Source of the DNA: Acanthochlamys bracteata
Taxonomy: Eukaryota; Streptophyta; Magnoliopsida; Pandanales; Velloziaceae
DNA: 64,000 bases
Assembly (NCBI GenBank): GCA_019914995.1
Contig: CM034135.1
Location: 5,768,501-5,832,500, forward strand
Direction of reading: 5' to 3'
Each line of letters opens with the position of its first letter. The stretch's first letter is position 1. A program made the position numbers and the translations under genes. Shown one piece after another: positions 11,779-23,600 of this stretch. The notes beneath the pieces were generated by a model that saw only the letters and a program-made list of their open reading frames with translations, did no database searches and was not told the DNA's origin.

Positions 11779-12105
11779 TGATATGCTACAGACTGACTGG
11801 ACCCAAATACCTCGCCGCCCACGAACCAGGCGTCTGCATGCCAACGGCTAGCTTCCAATCCTTTCTACCAACCATCGGCATGGATGCATGTAGTTACTCC
11901 AAATATTCTTAGCAACTTGTGTCCAACTATCTTGTGGTATGCCAGATGCTTAGTGCCTACTATAAAAGACTTAGAATTATGTAGGAGAAGGGAAAGAAGA
12001 TGAATATTAATTAGTTGATTTTCTTAGATTAACTTACTCTGTTTTCTTTGTTTTGTATTTGTATTGTTTCAATTCTCCGGTCCTGTTCTTTGGCCAAGCA
12101 TATCA
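11779..12105 (+). repeat. 3' LTR of the Reina-like element
   Basis: 327 bp and aligned to the 5' LTR without gaps. The TATA box is conserved at about 11961. It is followed directly by the CCAGC target duplication. Confidence 0.93.
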
Positions 12106-13900
12106 CCAGCTGATGGAATTGTACTTCAATAGAGCCATAAGAGGCTCAGTAAAACTCCCGTAGTTCCTTATGAGTTTGTAACACCTATTCAGCTAAGTAG
12201 GTGGGGAGCCGAAATTCTTCTAAAACAGGAAATTCGATCAGTCCTAGGTTTTACCTTAGAGCTCTAACAAATTTAGGAGTTGGCGAATCTAAGATGGCCT
12301 GTACCTTGCTCGGAGAAACATGTCCCAAATATTCCAGCTATCTATATCCAAATTTGCACTTCCCCAAGTTTGCATAAAGTCGATGCTCCTACAAAACGGA
12401 GAAAATATTGGCTAGACACCATAGATGGTTATGCCAGTTGTCACTACATACCAATATATCATCAAAGAACATGAGCATAAACTTCCGTAGGTATGGCTGA
12501 AACACCTCTTTCATCAAGGTGTGAAATGTCGAACTTTGTTAGGGTGCTTTTGGAAGTGCTTTTCTAAAATGGAAGGGATTTTTATTCTATTTCGATAAAC
12601 AAGCTCTACTATTTTGACTTCAACAAAAATAAAATAAGCAATATTAAATTTTACTACCTAGAATATTTCTATATTTTCTAAATTTTAAATAAAATTCTGA
12701 AGAAGATTATAGAAGATTTATTGAAAAGCGTGCACGGTAAAAGCTGAAAAATGTTTTTTCAAAACGCAATCCGAAACGGTCCCTAAACCCAAACGGCAGT
12801 AGTAAAAGTCATAGTGCCCATCATGAGTCTGAGAGGCCATCTTATGCACATGCTCCTCATTAACCCCAATTTGATGATAGCCGGATTTTGAGGTCGTGCT
12901 CGGAGAAGAATCGCGCTCCATGTAATAGCTTGTCTATTACCGGAATGGGGGGTATTTATCCTTCACCTTGATATCATTTAATTCTCACAAGTTGACGCAA
13001 TACCTCCACGAACCCTCTATCTTTTTTACCAACAACACCGCCAACGAGAAGGCCGCAGATACTTGGTCTCATAATTCCCTACAACAACAGTTTTCGATAC
13101 CGTTCTTCTATCTCTGCCTTTTCAATGTATGGGTAATGGTATGGCCTCACATTGCCCGGTTGTGCTCCCTGAGGCAAGGGAATGCCATGATCTGCAGTGT
13201 TTTTTGTGGCAGGCCTAAGATTGACTTGAAAACAATAGCATTGTTGTTGATTAACAGCTATAAGTTGCTAGGTAATGACTCTAATCCCTCTGAAATTTCG
13301 TCACGTGAGTCAACAGCAAGCAAATGCAAAGAGCACAGCCTGTGGTTTGGACAGATGCTTGTTAGTTAGCACACCCCACCTTCTCTAATTCCCTTTAGGA
13401 CAAAGCCACAGACTTGCAAGGAAAATTTCATGTCGAAGCGCCCAGTTGCACATCACCAAGGCTAGCAAGCCATTCGATACCCAATACCAAATTCATTCCT
13501 CCTAAGGGGAAGGATGAGCATCCACAACAATCTCTGAACTTTTTCACTTTTAATGGGATACCTTTGTAAATAACTTCAAGGGATGTGACCCATTCGGATG
13601 CAAGCGAATGTGTTTGGCTAATCGCTCAGTGATAAAATTATAAGTGCTACCGGAGTATTAAGATAAATACCTCTTATCGTTTACTCTTACCCACAATTTT
13701 TTTGGAGCAAAACCATCCATTCATCTTGATGCCCCAAGTCTTCGCTGAATTCCTCATCATCTTCATCACAAAAAATTGCATATAGCTTGCTGGAGCAACG
13801 GTGTCCTTGTTCATTTTTGGCATCGCAACAAAAACACAATCCTTTTGCTCTCCTATCATTGATTTCCTCCCCGCTTAGACGTCGTGTTCGTGACTGATCT
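12106..13900 (-). mobile_element. Older Ty3/gypsy fragment, minus strand
   Basis: Reading leftward on the minus strand: the end of gag (RRAKGLCF-like zinc-knuckle area, about 13.85 kb), a protease region (about 13.4-13.5 kb), reverse transcriptase (KSGYHQI at about 12.88 kb and the catalytic MFFDDILV at about 12.46 kb) and the start of RNase H next to 12106. It is a fragment with many breaks and no LTRs recognised. A MITE is inserted in its reverse-transcriptase region, and the 6791-12105 element is inserted at its left edge. It resembles the same chromovirus group as its neighbour but is clearly older. Confidence 0.85.
12542..12783. mobile_element. Tourist-like MITE (family A)
   Basis: 242 bp. 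The ends GGGTGCTTTTGGAAGTGCTT and, from the other side, GGGACCGTTTCGGATTGCGT form degenerate terminal inverted repeats. The flanks are TTA and TAA, consistent with a 3-bp TWA target duplication that has picked up a change. The internal sequence matches the MITE at 49203-49449. It interrupts the minus-strand gypsy reverse transcriptase. Confidence 0.8.
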
Positions 13901-14650
13901 TTGTCCAGACTAGAATCATTGAGTAGGTTGCCGATAGTTCACTAGTCTAGTCATGATGGTGCTGCTGTAGGTGACCGAACTGCCTACACTGCCTATCATC
14001 TTAATGACCGAGTTGCCTGCCCCGCTGAGTATCGAAATATTTGATTGATTTCTACCAACTATGCTCTCTATCCTTTTAATTATCAACTATTAAATCCACA
14101 TCTAAATCAATAACTATAGAATAAATTATTAATTAGCAATAATGATAATTTAATTTATTATTTATCAATTTATTTTCTATATGTATCGTTATTTATGTAT
14201 TTATCGAACTAGTTCATATATTATCGATTTAATTCTTAGTATAATCAGCCTTCTAAAAATATTTCAAACTTTTTGTAAAACATTTATCCTACTTACCCCT
14301 CATGTTACTCTTTTAACTAAGGAGATTAACTCTTTATCATTCACTACTTCTATTAATATACCCAAACAAAACAAAAATAAATAATTGCCCACCTCTTTCT
14401 CCCCACTCTTTACTCTCCTCTCTATTATCCTTCCTCTTTATTATCTGTTATCCAAAGAGACCCTAGAAGAGAACCGCTGCCATACCCCATCATCTTTCTT
14501 TTACAGAAAATGTCTCGTACTAGTCAGACGAAACTTGCGACATTACCTAAGTGCTACTACATAATTACAATAATAAAACAATTGCTTAAGGATGGCTACA
14601 AATGGAACAGCGACAAAGCAAAAAATATACTGCCATGAAATTTATGGGCT
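13901..14650. other. Intergenic: SMU2 3' UTR and flank
   Basis: No gene was found. SMU2 transcripts should end here, reading leftward. A minus-strand AATAAA (TTTATT at 14437-14442) lies about 210 bases past the stop and is a candidate poly(A) signal. The rest is AT-rich with no recognised element. Confidence 0.4.
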
Positions 14651-17600
14651 TCAGATGCGAAGCTTCTTCCCAGGCAGCCCATCCTCATCATGCAGGCCTT
14701 CATTCTCAGCCTTCTTTCTTGCAAGGATCTTGTTGATCTTGTGCAGGTCATTTGTGAGCTTTTGGTCCTTGTTCTGTTTCCTTGTCTTCCTTCCATCCTG
14801 CATTTTCACCCCAAATTGGAATGCTGCCTTCGGCATTGCCTCCTTCTGCTCATTGTATTTAGCCCACTCCTCTTCGGTCTCAAAATCCCACCTGTGAAGT
14901 CGACCCTTGGCCTGTAAAAGGAAGCGGTAATAGAGTGTTTATGAAGCATTTAATTATTTGTCAAACTTCAAAATAAGGAATTCCATCTATGCAGTACAAA
15001 GAGGAGATCATAAGAATACAATCTAAAACACAGTTCTATGATGAAGCCCACCTAACTCATAAAATGGGAAGCCAAGATGGACAAATTTCTATAACACAGG
15101 CCCACAAAAGCTGCAGCATGCCTGGTCATTCCCTCTCATAGAGAAGTCAGTGGCTGAACATTCTAAGTGAACATAAGCACAACAAAAATGTAGAAAAACC
15201 AAAGGAGAGTAATAATGAAATTCGAATAAGGTTTGGAACTAGGGAATCATCAAGCAACTGCAGCCATGATGAATGGTAATGCAAATACCGTTAATTCTTT
15301 GGGTTGTTAAATGTCTTCTAATTTCATATTCTTAAAGCTGTCATTTATCATACTTAGATATATAATCATATAACACTTAGACAATCATGTTGGGCATCTG
15401 GCACAAGGCTATAATTTCTATTCAGTTTCCCGATGGTACTCATGGCAATCACTTGCTTTAACTCATACCTTCGGAGTGTCAATCAACCAAAAGGTGGAAG
15501 GCAAAACGAGTTCACAACAAATTGCCCAATCCACTGCCAGAAGGAAATGGATGAAATAAACTAACAAACCAATGATTCCCATAGTTTAAATAGAAGTAAC
15601 GTACATAACAAAGTCCTAACTCAAGCTACACTTATAAATGCAGAACACGTTAGCGGCAAAAGTACTGCTCAAGCCTTAACCAAAATATAGACAGAAGGCT
15701 CCTTAGCCCTAAGGATAACAGCATTGACGTTACATGATTAGTGTAGCCACAGTAAGTGATCATGTCGCCTACAGTTGATCTTTTACTGGCAGTCTGTTTC
15801 TATAAAATACACTCACCTAAAACCTTACGCATTAGCTATCCTGAGTGCATCTACCGTGCAGGCAAGAAGATTTAGTTACGAGTAACAAGGAAAACAGTAA
15901 CTTTATGCAAGTTACAGTGAAAATATGAATTGTCAATTTAATTGGTCACACTATCATTAGCATGATTTTGACTAAATCCAGAACCAACTTATATCCCTCT
16001 TATCAAGAGAGTAGAGAAAGGCTTTAAATTCTGGTTGGCTACTATGAAAAAATAACTTACTTGTTAGGGGTTTGACCAAAAATATTATCTATAATAGAAG
16101 GCAATGGCATGAAAGGATCCTAACACCAATACGACTACAACTGAGTTTTATCTAACAAGGCTGGCTTGTCAAATGTTCAAAGTCATCCCAATAAACAAAA
16201 TTGAGAAATGGATACTTTAGATGAGTTTGGAACTCTTGAGACATAAGCTAGAAGTTAATTTGCTCTTCTACACGCACAAAAGAACAGATGCTAAATCACA
16301 TCATTTAAAAGAAAAGTCAAACTTACCCGGCCACCCATATCCATTTTTGACAAATCATCTTCATCATCACTTTCCACGATCTCCCTGTTATACTCCTGAT
16401 AACCAGGATAGCATTCAGAATAACTTTCAGATATGAAGTTTGGATCTTTTTCACGAGCATCTTTTTCTCTCAACTGTTGAAGCCTTTGATCATCACGCTT
16501 GAAAACTGAACCCAGGCCTCGGTCCTTGTCCTCTTGAGTCATCAAACGTGGATCATGAGGTATATTGGTTGCTGCAAGTACATCATATTCTTGAACATTT
16601 TGCTGCATGTGTTGTTCAGGATATGGCAATTGTTCAGCATATTGGTAATGCTGCCACACTTCTGGGTAGCCAGAAACTACAGTCTGAGATTGAACAGTAT
16701 CATATCCATTCTGGGAATTTCACAAACAACTTCACTGTGAGTACAGCGAAAATCCTTGTATTTAAAAAATGCAAATATAAAATAATTTTAAACATCTAGA
16801 TAGAAACAACACTCCTAACTAATTTCATTCAGAAATAGCTATTAATAAAGTAAAAAATAGCTCAACTGTCTGTTGCCAAGGCTGAGACGTATCAGGCGGG
16901 ATAGGACCATAAACAGGTTCCTCAATAAAGACTGGCCCCTGCTTGTTTCTTGGAGACTCTTCCATGTCCTCAGATAGGGGACTCTGACTCATGTCTTTGT
17001 TGGGAATAGCATACTCAATGCCATCTCCAACAAAAATATCATCCTCTTCAATTCTAGCAATTGAAGGTGGTTTATCCCATGTATCAGCCTGATTCTTATG
17101 GGGAGGAGGTAACAAAAGACCCTCTCTTTCTGTTTTGTGTTCAAACATGCCACCATTTTTTTGAATAGGCTTTATCTCATCATTGTGATCATTGGCGGAA
17201 GAGATTTTCCCTGTAAAGATTGACTCATATGTCCGTAATATTCTAGAAAAGAATAAAGACAAAAAAAAATGACAAACACATATATAGCATAAGCAGATGA
17301 ACCTTGTATCAAGGAGGACAACCAAAGTTTTTGCAAAATAAAATGCAAATTTTGCCCACATTTTCAAAGCACATAATGACTAACTATTGAAGTGGTAATG
17401 TAGTTTAACTAAACTACATACAGTTCCAAGCTAACTTTCCATCAGCCTTAGTATAGCACTAAGGGTGTGTTTACCTTGAGATAAAAATCACTTTTTTGAA
17501 AGTGAGTTGTAAAATTAAATTCAAAATTAAAATAAAAATAAATTTTTATAGTAATTTTATGTTAATAATAAGTTTTAAAATTAATTTTGAAAAAATTTTT

Positions 17601-20600
17601 TGATAGAAAAAAATTTATTTTATATTAAAAGTGAGTTTGAAAAAAGTGCAGTTTGGGTGGTAGGTAAACAGCCTAAGAACTGCAACAGAATACCAGCTTA
17701 CTATCTAATGTTGTTGACTTGACAACAAGAGTTAAAAGAAAATCAAAGTCTCCAGACATGGACTGAAATCAACAAATGCAAATTTGCACGTAGTGCTTGT
17801 ACCATTTCACCTGTAGAGCACTCAAACATTAAAATTATTTAATGCTTAGGGTCGACAGAAAAGGGAAACAAGGAGTTAGAGATCAAGATAGAGTGATGAG
17901 AGAACAAGCACCAGCAATAGGACCGAATCAAACTCGACACGGATCATGAGCAAAACAAAAGGGGTCAACTAACGTCCTGGCACTATCCAGCTAACAGCCC
18001 AAATAGCTCCAAATGATGGAGCTTGAATTGTATAACCTACTCCCAGTTTGACTATTTTCTCCTGTAGTCATGTTATTCATATTAGCAATCAAATTAGTAG
18101 TGAACAAAACCTTTAAAGTCTTTTTCCTTTTTCTTCTTCTTCAGAACCTTCCCTGATGATCCAAGTCGAAGATAGGACATTATTTTAGCAATTCGGTCAA
18201 GTACAGACCCATCAACACTTACAGTAACCATTTCCTACAAAATGAAAGTACACATGACCATGTCCATAAATAATGGAGTAATGGAATAACTCCTGAAAAG
18301 AAGAAACAAACCTCAGGAACAGGACAATCATCTTTGCTTCTAAGCATAGTAGTTGGAAGATCATGAAAATTGTCTTCCTGAAATAACAGCAAATGATGCA
18401 ATAAGTAAATCTCGAATAATGTTGCAAAAACTAACATAAGGAAATATTGATTCATTAGTTCCACTTGGCATCTATATTATATAGTTCAAACTTATCGATT
18501 CTTTCAGTTGCTTTATGGGAATAGCTTGGAATCCCATATGTAAGCATCCAATAACAACAATTAAACAGCATATAAGCATAGGTTATACGTCACTGCAGAG
18601 ACAGATTTTCTGCGAAATGTCAAACCAAAAATAGTGAAGGAAAAGTATTAAATTCAAATCCTGTTCATCACCATTATCGTACGCAATGGAAAGCATGTTA
18701 AGGATATGCAGCATGCAACATCTAACAGCCAGAAGACAAACTACAAGCACTGTATACCATACAACAATCATATTCTGCCTGTGGGAAAAAGTGCATACCA
18801 AAAAGGGCACATCTTGGACGTTGCTGTGACTTCTAAAGTTGAAACTAATTAGTTGTAATAGTAGAACATAAAGTTTGGCATAGGTGAAATATGAGAGAGA
18901 AAAACATTAATTGGGTGAAATAAGGCTAATGAGAAGTTGAGAACATCTTCAGATGACTTGATGAGGGTAGAACGATAGCAGACAAATGGAAATGAAACTT
19001 AAAACCAACAATAAAGAGAGGTCACTATAATTAAATTATCAGAAGTTTACGGCTTGCGCTAGATTTATATAATAAATTAAGCCTCTTGCACTTAGATAGT
19101 CATAAAGGGACAGCCTTTTTTCTATCTTAAGCTGATTGCTAATTTAACTTTGAAGCTGAACAGCTTCTTAGCCATTTTGACCATTTACAAATCAAAAAAT
19201 TATTTGAGCCTCCAAACATAATAAGTTCGTTTCCAGATTTGATCCAGCAAGATCACTTCCAGAGCAGTCCCAGTAAAACTATCTCCAGAGCACCAAGTGC
19301 AGTATATTAAACCAAGCACTTCATAGACCAACTTTCTAACATGCACTGCCCAAACTACTGCTCCAGACACTCCAGTTCATAGATGTGAATCATTGGCCGT
19401 GCCTTGATAAGCACATAGGGGTCATATGGGATTGCTTAAAACAAGAAGCTTTTTTGAAAATGCTCTTTTGGTGGCATTTTTTACAAAATGAGCTTGTCTT
19501 TTATTAGCTTCAAAAAATAATAAAAATTGTGCGTATATAGATTCTATGATGCACAAGTCACCCATACTCTCAAAAGTTTTAAAAAGAATTTTGTAGAGTA
19601 CTACAGAAGATTTTTTTAAAAAATGAAAAGTTGAAATGAAGATGAAATAAGCATCTAGAAGCACATCCAAACATGCCCATAATTATATACAATTTAAGTT
19701 TTTCTTTAGATGTTATATTCCTCTTCCAGACTTCAACAACTGTAGAGATTTTTTTTTTTTTGGGTGAAAAGTTGTATCCATTTTCTTGAATGTTAAGAGA
19801 TTAGAAGCAGCAATTGAAGAAAGAATTAAATCTGAGAAAAGAAGTTCAATGGAATTTGAGCTTGCGTTCTGTCTAATGCTGAATGAATTCCTAAGCAAAC
19901 GAGACTAAATACCATAGCTGTATTGGTTTAAGAATATTTGTTGAGGACAACAGACTAAATTGGATTAACATACTAGAAAAAGAGTGAAACCTAAAATTGA
20001 ATTAGATTGTTTTTAACTTTTAAATTAATCACATACTGAATGTAGGATTGAGTGGTAAAACCAAGTACCTAAGTTTTCCTAATTGATTGTTCCCAAACAT
20101 CTGAAATTGTTTTCTTTGCAATTACTTTCCTAAATTTCTTAAACCCTAAATATACATTTCAGTTGTTATTAACCATCCCTGTAAATTAAGACGTTAATAG
20201 AGGTTGTTATGCCACATAATCCTTGAGAAATTGACACTCGCGTGCTTATCACTTACCACTATTACGAATCATGCATTACCTAGTTTAATCTTCAATTTGC
20301 ACATCAAGATTTTGGAGCTGTTGCCTGAGAATTGTGTTTATAATACGAATTATATTTCTTATATCTAATCACTTTTTTTTTGTTTGATGTAAGGTAGACA
20401 TTCTCAAGGTGATAATCAAGTTCCGACAATTGACAACATAAGAGAAGAGAACTAAGAAGAGGATTAGAAGACGAGCAACCAAAATTAGTACCGAACAGAA
20501 CTCCTCAACTTGACAAGCTCAAGTGCTAGTTCAATAGTTGTCATGGCCATTCAAATCAACGTCTAACAAAAATATTTCTCTTGGACAGACCCATCATTTT

Positions 20601-23600
20601 ACTTGATGTCGTTGCTCGAAATTTATGAGTTGAAATGAATCCATTGCAACACGCTAGCTTCTATCTATGGAGTGGCCAATGAAGACCACTTATCATTTAT
20701 CTGCAACTTCTGTAACTTTATATACTTTTCTGTTGCAGGAACTTAATGAAGATCAATTACATTTACAATGTTTCCCATATACAATGAAGGATAGAGCTAA
20801 GTTGGCTTATATCCTTAACTCCTGGATTACTCACCATATGGGAAGAGGTGTACAATAAATTTGTTGGAGGTTTTACTCACACCAAAAAACTGCTGAACTG
20901 AGAAGCAAGATTGCTACTTTCACTCAAATGGAGGGGGAACCATTTCAGCATAGGAACGCTTCCAGATGTTCGTGATACAATCCAATAGCCACCATTTTTC
21001 ACTAGAGTTGCAAAATCAATTTTTCTATGATGGACTCGCTGAAACATGCTAAACCATAATTGACAATGCTGCTGGGGAAGCTATGAGTGAGAAGACAGCT
21101 CAAGAGACTTACGAATTATACGAGTTGTAAGGGGCTAATTCGCAGAAAAAGAGCATAAAAAGTAAACGTGAGTTTATAAAATGCAATTTTACAACGATCT
21201 TGCTGCACAAATGGCTGATCACTCTAGCCAGATGCAAAATCTAAGCCAAATGGTGAGTGGAAATGAACAAGATCAAGAGCAGGTTAAATGGACGAGTTCC
21301 TATAACCAAGGCCAAAGAATGATACATATACAAACACATAATCAAGATTGGAGGAATCAACCTAATCTCTATCAGAGCAACAATCAAGAACCCTTGCCAG
21401 ATGGCTCTTCACATCAACCTAAGAAGCCTACATTGGAAGACACCTTGGGCAACTTCATTCAAGTATGCCAAAAGCACCAGTAAAGTATCAACAACGCTTC
21501 CAACAACAAGAACCATCTCTTAGGAATTGAAGTAGAAGTGAGACAGACCGCTCAGTCCTTGCAGAACCAAGTGCTTGAGAAGTTGCCAAGCCAACCCAAG
21601 CAAGTTAAATCCGTGACAATCTTAAGGAGTGGCAAGGTATGAGTTGATCATGAAATATTGACTTATCTGATGTTTCAGGTGAAACAAGGCAAAGTTGCAA
21701 GAAGCAAACGGAGGATGGAGATGAAGATGACATCATATCTGATCAAGACGTATGTGAAAATTTTCCTACCCAGCCTCTAAATTCTTCAGGTTCTGAGTTT
21801 CATAAAGTAGAAAGACTATAATTGCCTCCTATCCATACCTTAATCACCTGGAAGAAAGCAAACAGGATACGTCCTTTTCCAAAAATTTACAATATGCTTT
21901 CTAAAGTTAACACTAATTTACCTTTGTTTAATGTAATCAGGGTTCGGCTTATGCTAATTGTTTCAAAGAGATGCATTCTCACAAATGTAAGTAATAACAG
22001 CATGAGAAAGTGATGGTTTTGAGACCGCAAGCATTTATTGCAAAGTAAGTTGCCACCAGAATTGAAAGATCCTAAAAATTTCAACTTAAATATCACAGTA
22101 AGAGGTGCAAAGATAGTGAAAACAATTTTGGATTTAGGAGCAAGTATTAATTCTATGCTATACTCCATATGCATAAAACTAGGTTTGGGGGAGTTAAACC
22201 AACCACAATGACTATAATTAGTTGATCATTCCATTATTATCCAAGAGACATCATTGAAGACATTTTGGCTCAAGTCGATAAGATCATTATACTTGTGAAT
22301 TTTGTTGTTTTGGGCATAGAAGACACCCCTTTGAATGACAGGGAACTTCTCATTTTGCTTGGTCGCCCGTTCACGGCAACCACAAAGACATCCATCAATG
22401 TGCAAGATGGCAAGCTCACCATGACTACTTTAGCGGAAACTATTGGACTCAGTTTTCGAAACTTTATCCCACCCTTTTCTATTTCTTATACTTGCTCATT
22501 TATTGAAATTGGACTCACTAGTGCATAAGATATATCATTGGGTAGCATAGAAGATAAGCTTGAAATTGCCCTCACTGTGGAAAAAGAAGATGATGGAGAA
22601 AATGTGGAGCTGCAACCATATCATGCCTCTTTAGACAAAACAGTTAGACATTCATCAAAAGGACCAAGCAGCCATGTTAAGCACCAACATTCAAAACTTA
22701 CTACATCCACTTCTGCCCTGTGAAACTTGAATGGAAATGCTTCTCTCACTTAAAATATGTTTTCCTTTAAAGATAATAGCATTTTTTCCTGTTACAATTG
22801 CAGCAGATTTGACATCTTCACAAGAGGAAAAGCTAAACAATATATTGAAGGAACACAAGGATGCCATTGGCTGGACCATGTCTGACATCAAGGGAATTAG
22901 CCCTACCATGTGCACGCACCGAATATTGTAGGAAGAAGATGCCAAGCCTACTAGGGAAGCCCAAAGAAGGTTGAATTCATACAATATGCGTGATGTGCAT
23001 GGAAGAGCTATTCCCTGAAAACAGTCCAAAAAGTCAAAAAAACCTCGGCAACCACTATTGTGAAGAATGACAAGAATGAGCTAGTACCACGAGAATGACT
23101 ACCAGACAGCATATGTGCATTGATTGTAGGAAGCTTAATTCCACTACCCATAAATACCACTTTTTTCACTTGCATAAAATTAAGCAAATGCTTAAGCGGC
23201 TAGCAAGACATTCTTTTTATTGTTTCATTGATAGCTTTTCCAATTACTATCAAATTCCTATTGCCCTGTAGGACCAAGAGAAAACTACATTTACCTGCCC
23301 ATTTAGAAGTTTTGCATACGAAAAGATGCCATTCGGATTGTGCAGTGCACAAGCTACTCTTCAAAAGTACATGATGTCCATTTTTTCCAACATGATTGAG
23401 TGCTTCATTGAGGTCTCTATCGATGATTTTCTATTTTTGGAAACTCATTGTTTGCATAATTTGACCTTAGTACTTAAACGGTGCACTGAAACTAATTTGA
23501 CACTGAGTAGGAAAAGAGCCAGTTTATGATGCAGGAATAGTGCTAAGACATGTCATATCAGCTTTAAGGGTATAGAAGTGGATAAGATAAAAATTGAACT

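Larger units (their letters stand above)
6791..12105 (+). mobile_element. Ty3/gypsy chromovirus (Reina-like), both LTRs present, decayed
   Basis: The element is bounded by two 327-bp LTRs that begin TGATATGC and end GCATATCA, and is flanked by the 5-bp duplication CCAGC (6786-6790 and 12106-12110). Just inside the 5' LTR, GGTATCATGAGC at 7121-7132 resembles the initiator-Met tRNA primer site. A purine tract AAGGGGGAGGGA lies directly before the 3' LTR. Parts in order: gag (about 7.13-8.5 kb, with a retrotransposon gag domain and a degenerate zinc knuckle), protease (8.5-8.9), reverse transcriptase (9.1-9.75), RNase H (9.9-10.35), integrase (10.5-11.4) and a chromodomain-like tail (to about 11.75). 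The coding region is broken in roughly ten places and is inactive. The LTRs differ at about 40 of 327 positions by my count (about 12%, mostly transitions), which suggests several million years. The size, short LTRs and primer type fit the Reina clade. Confidence 0.93.
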
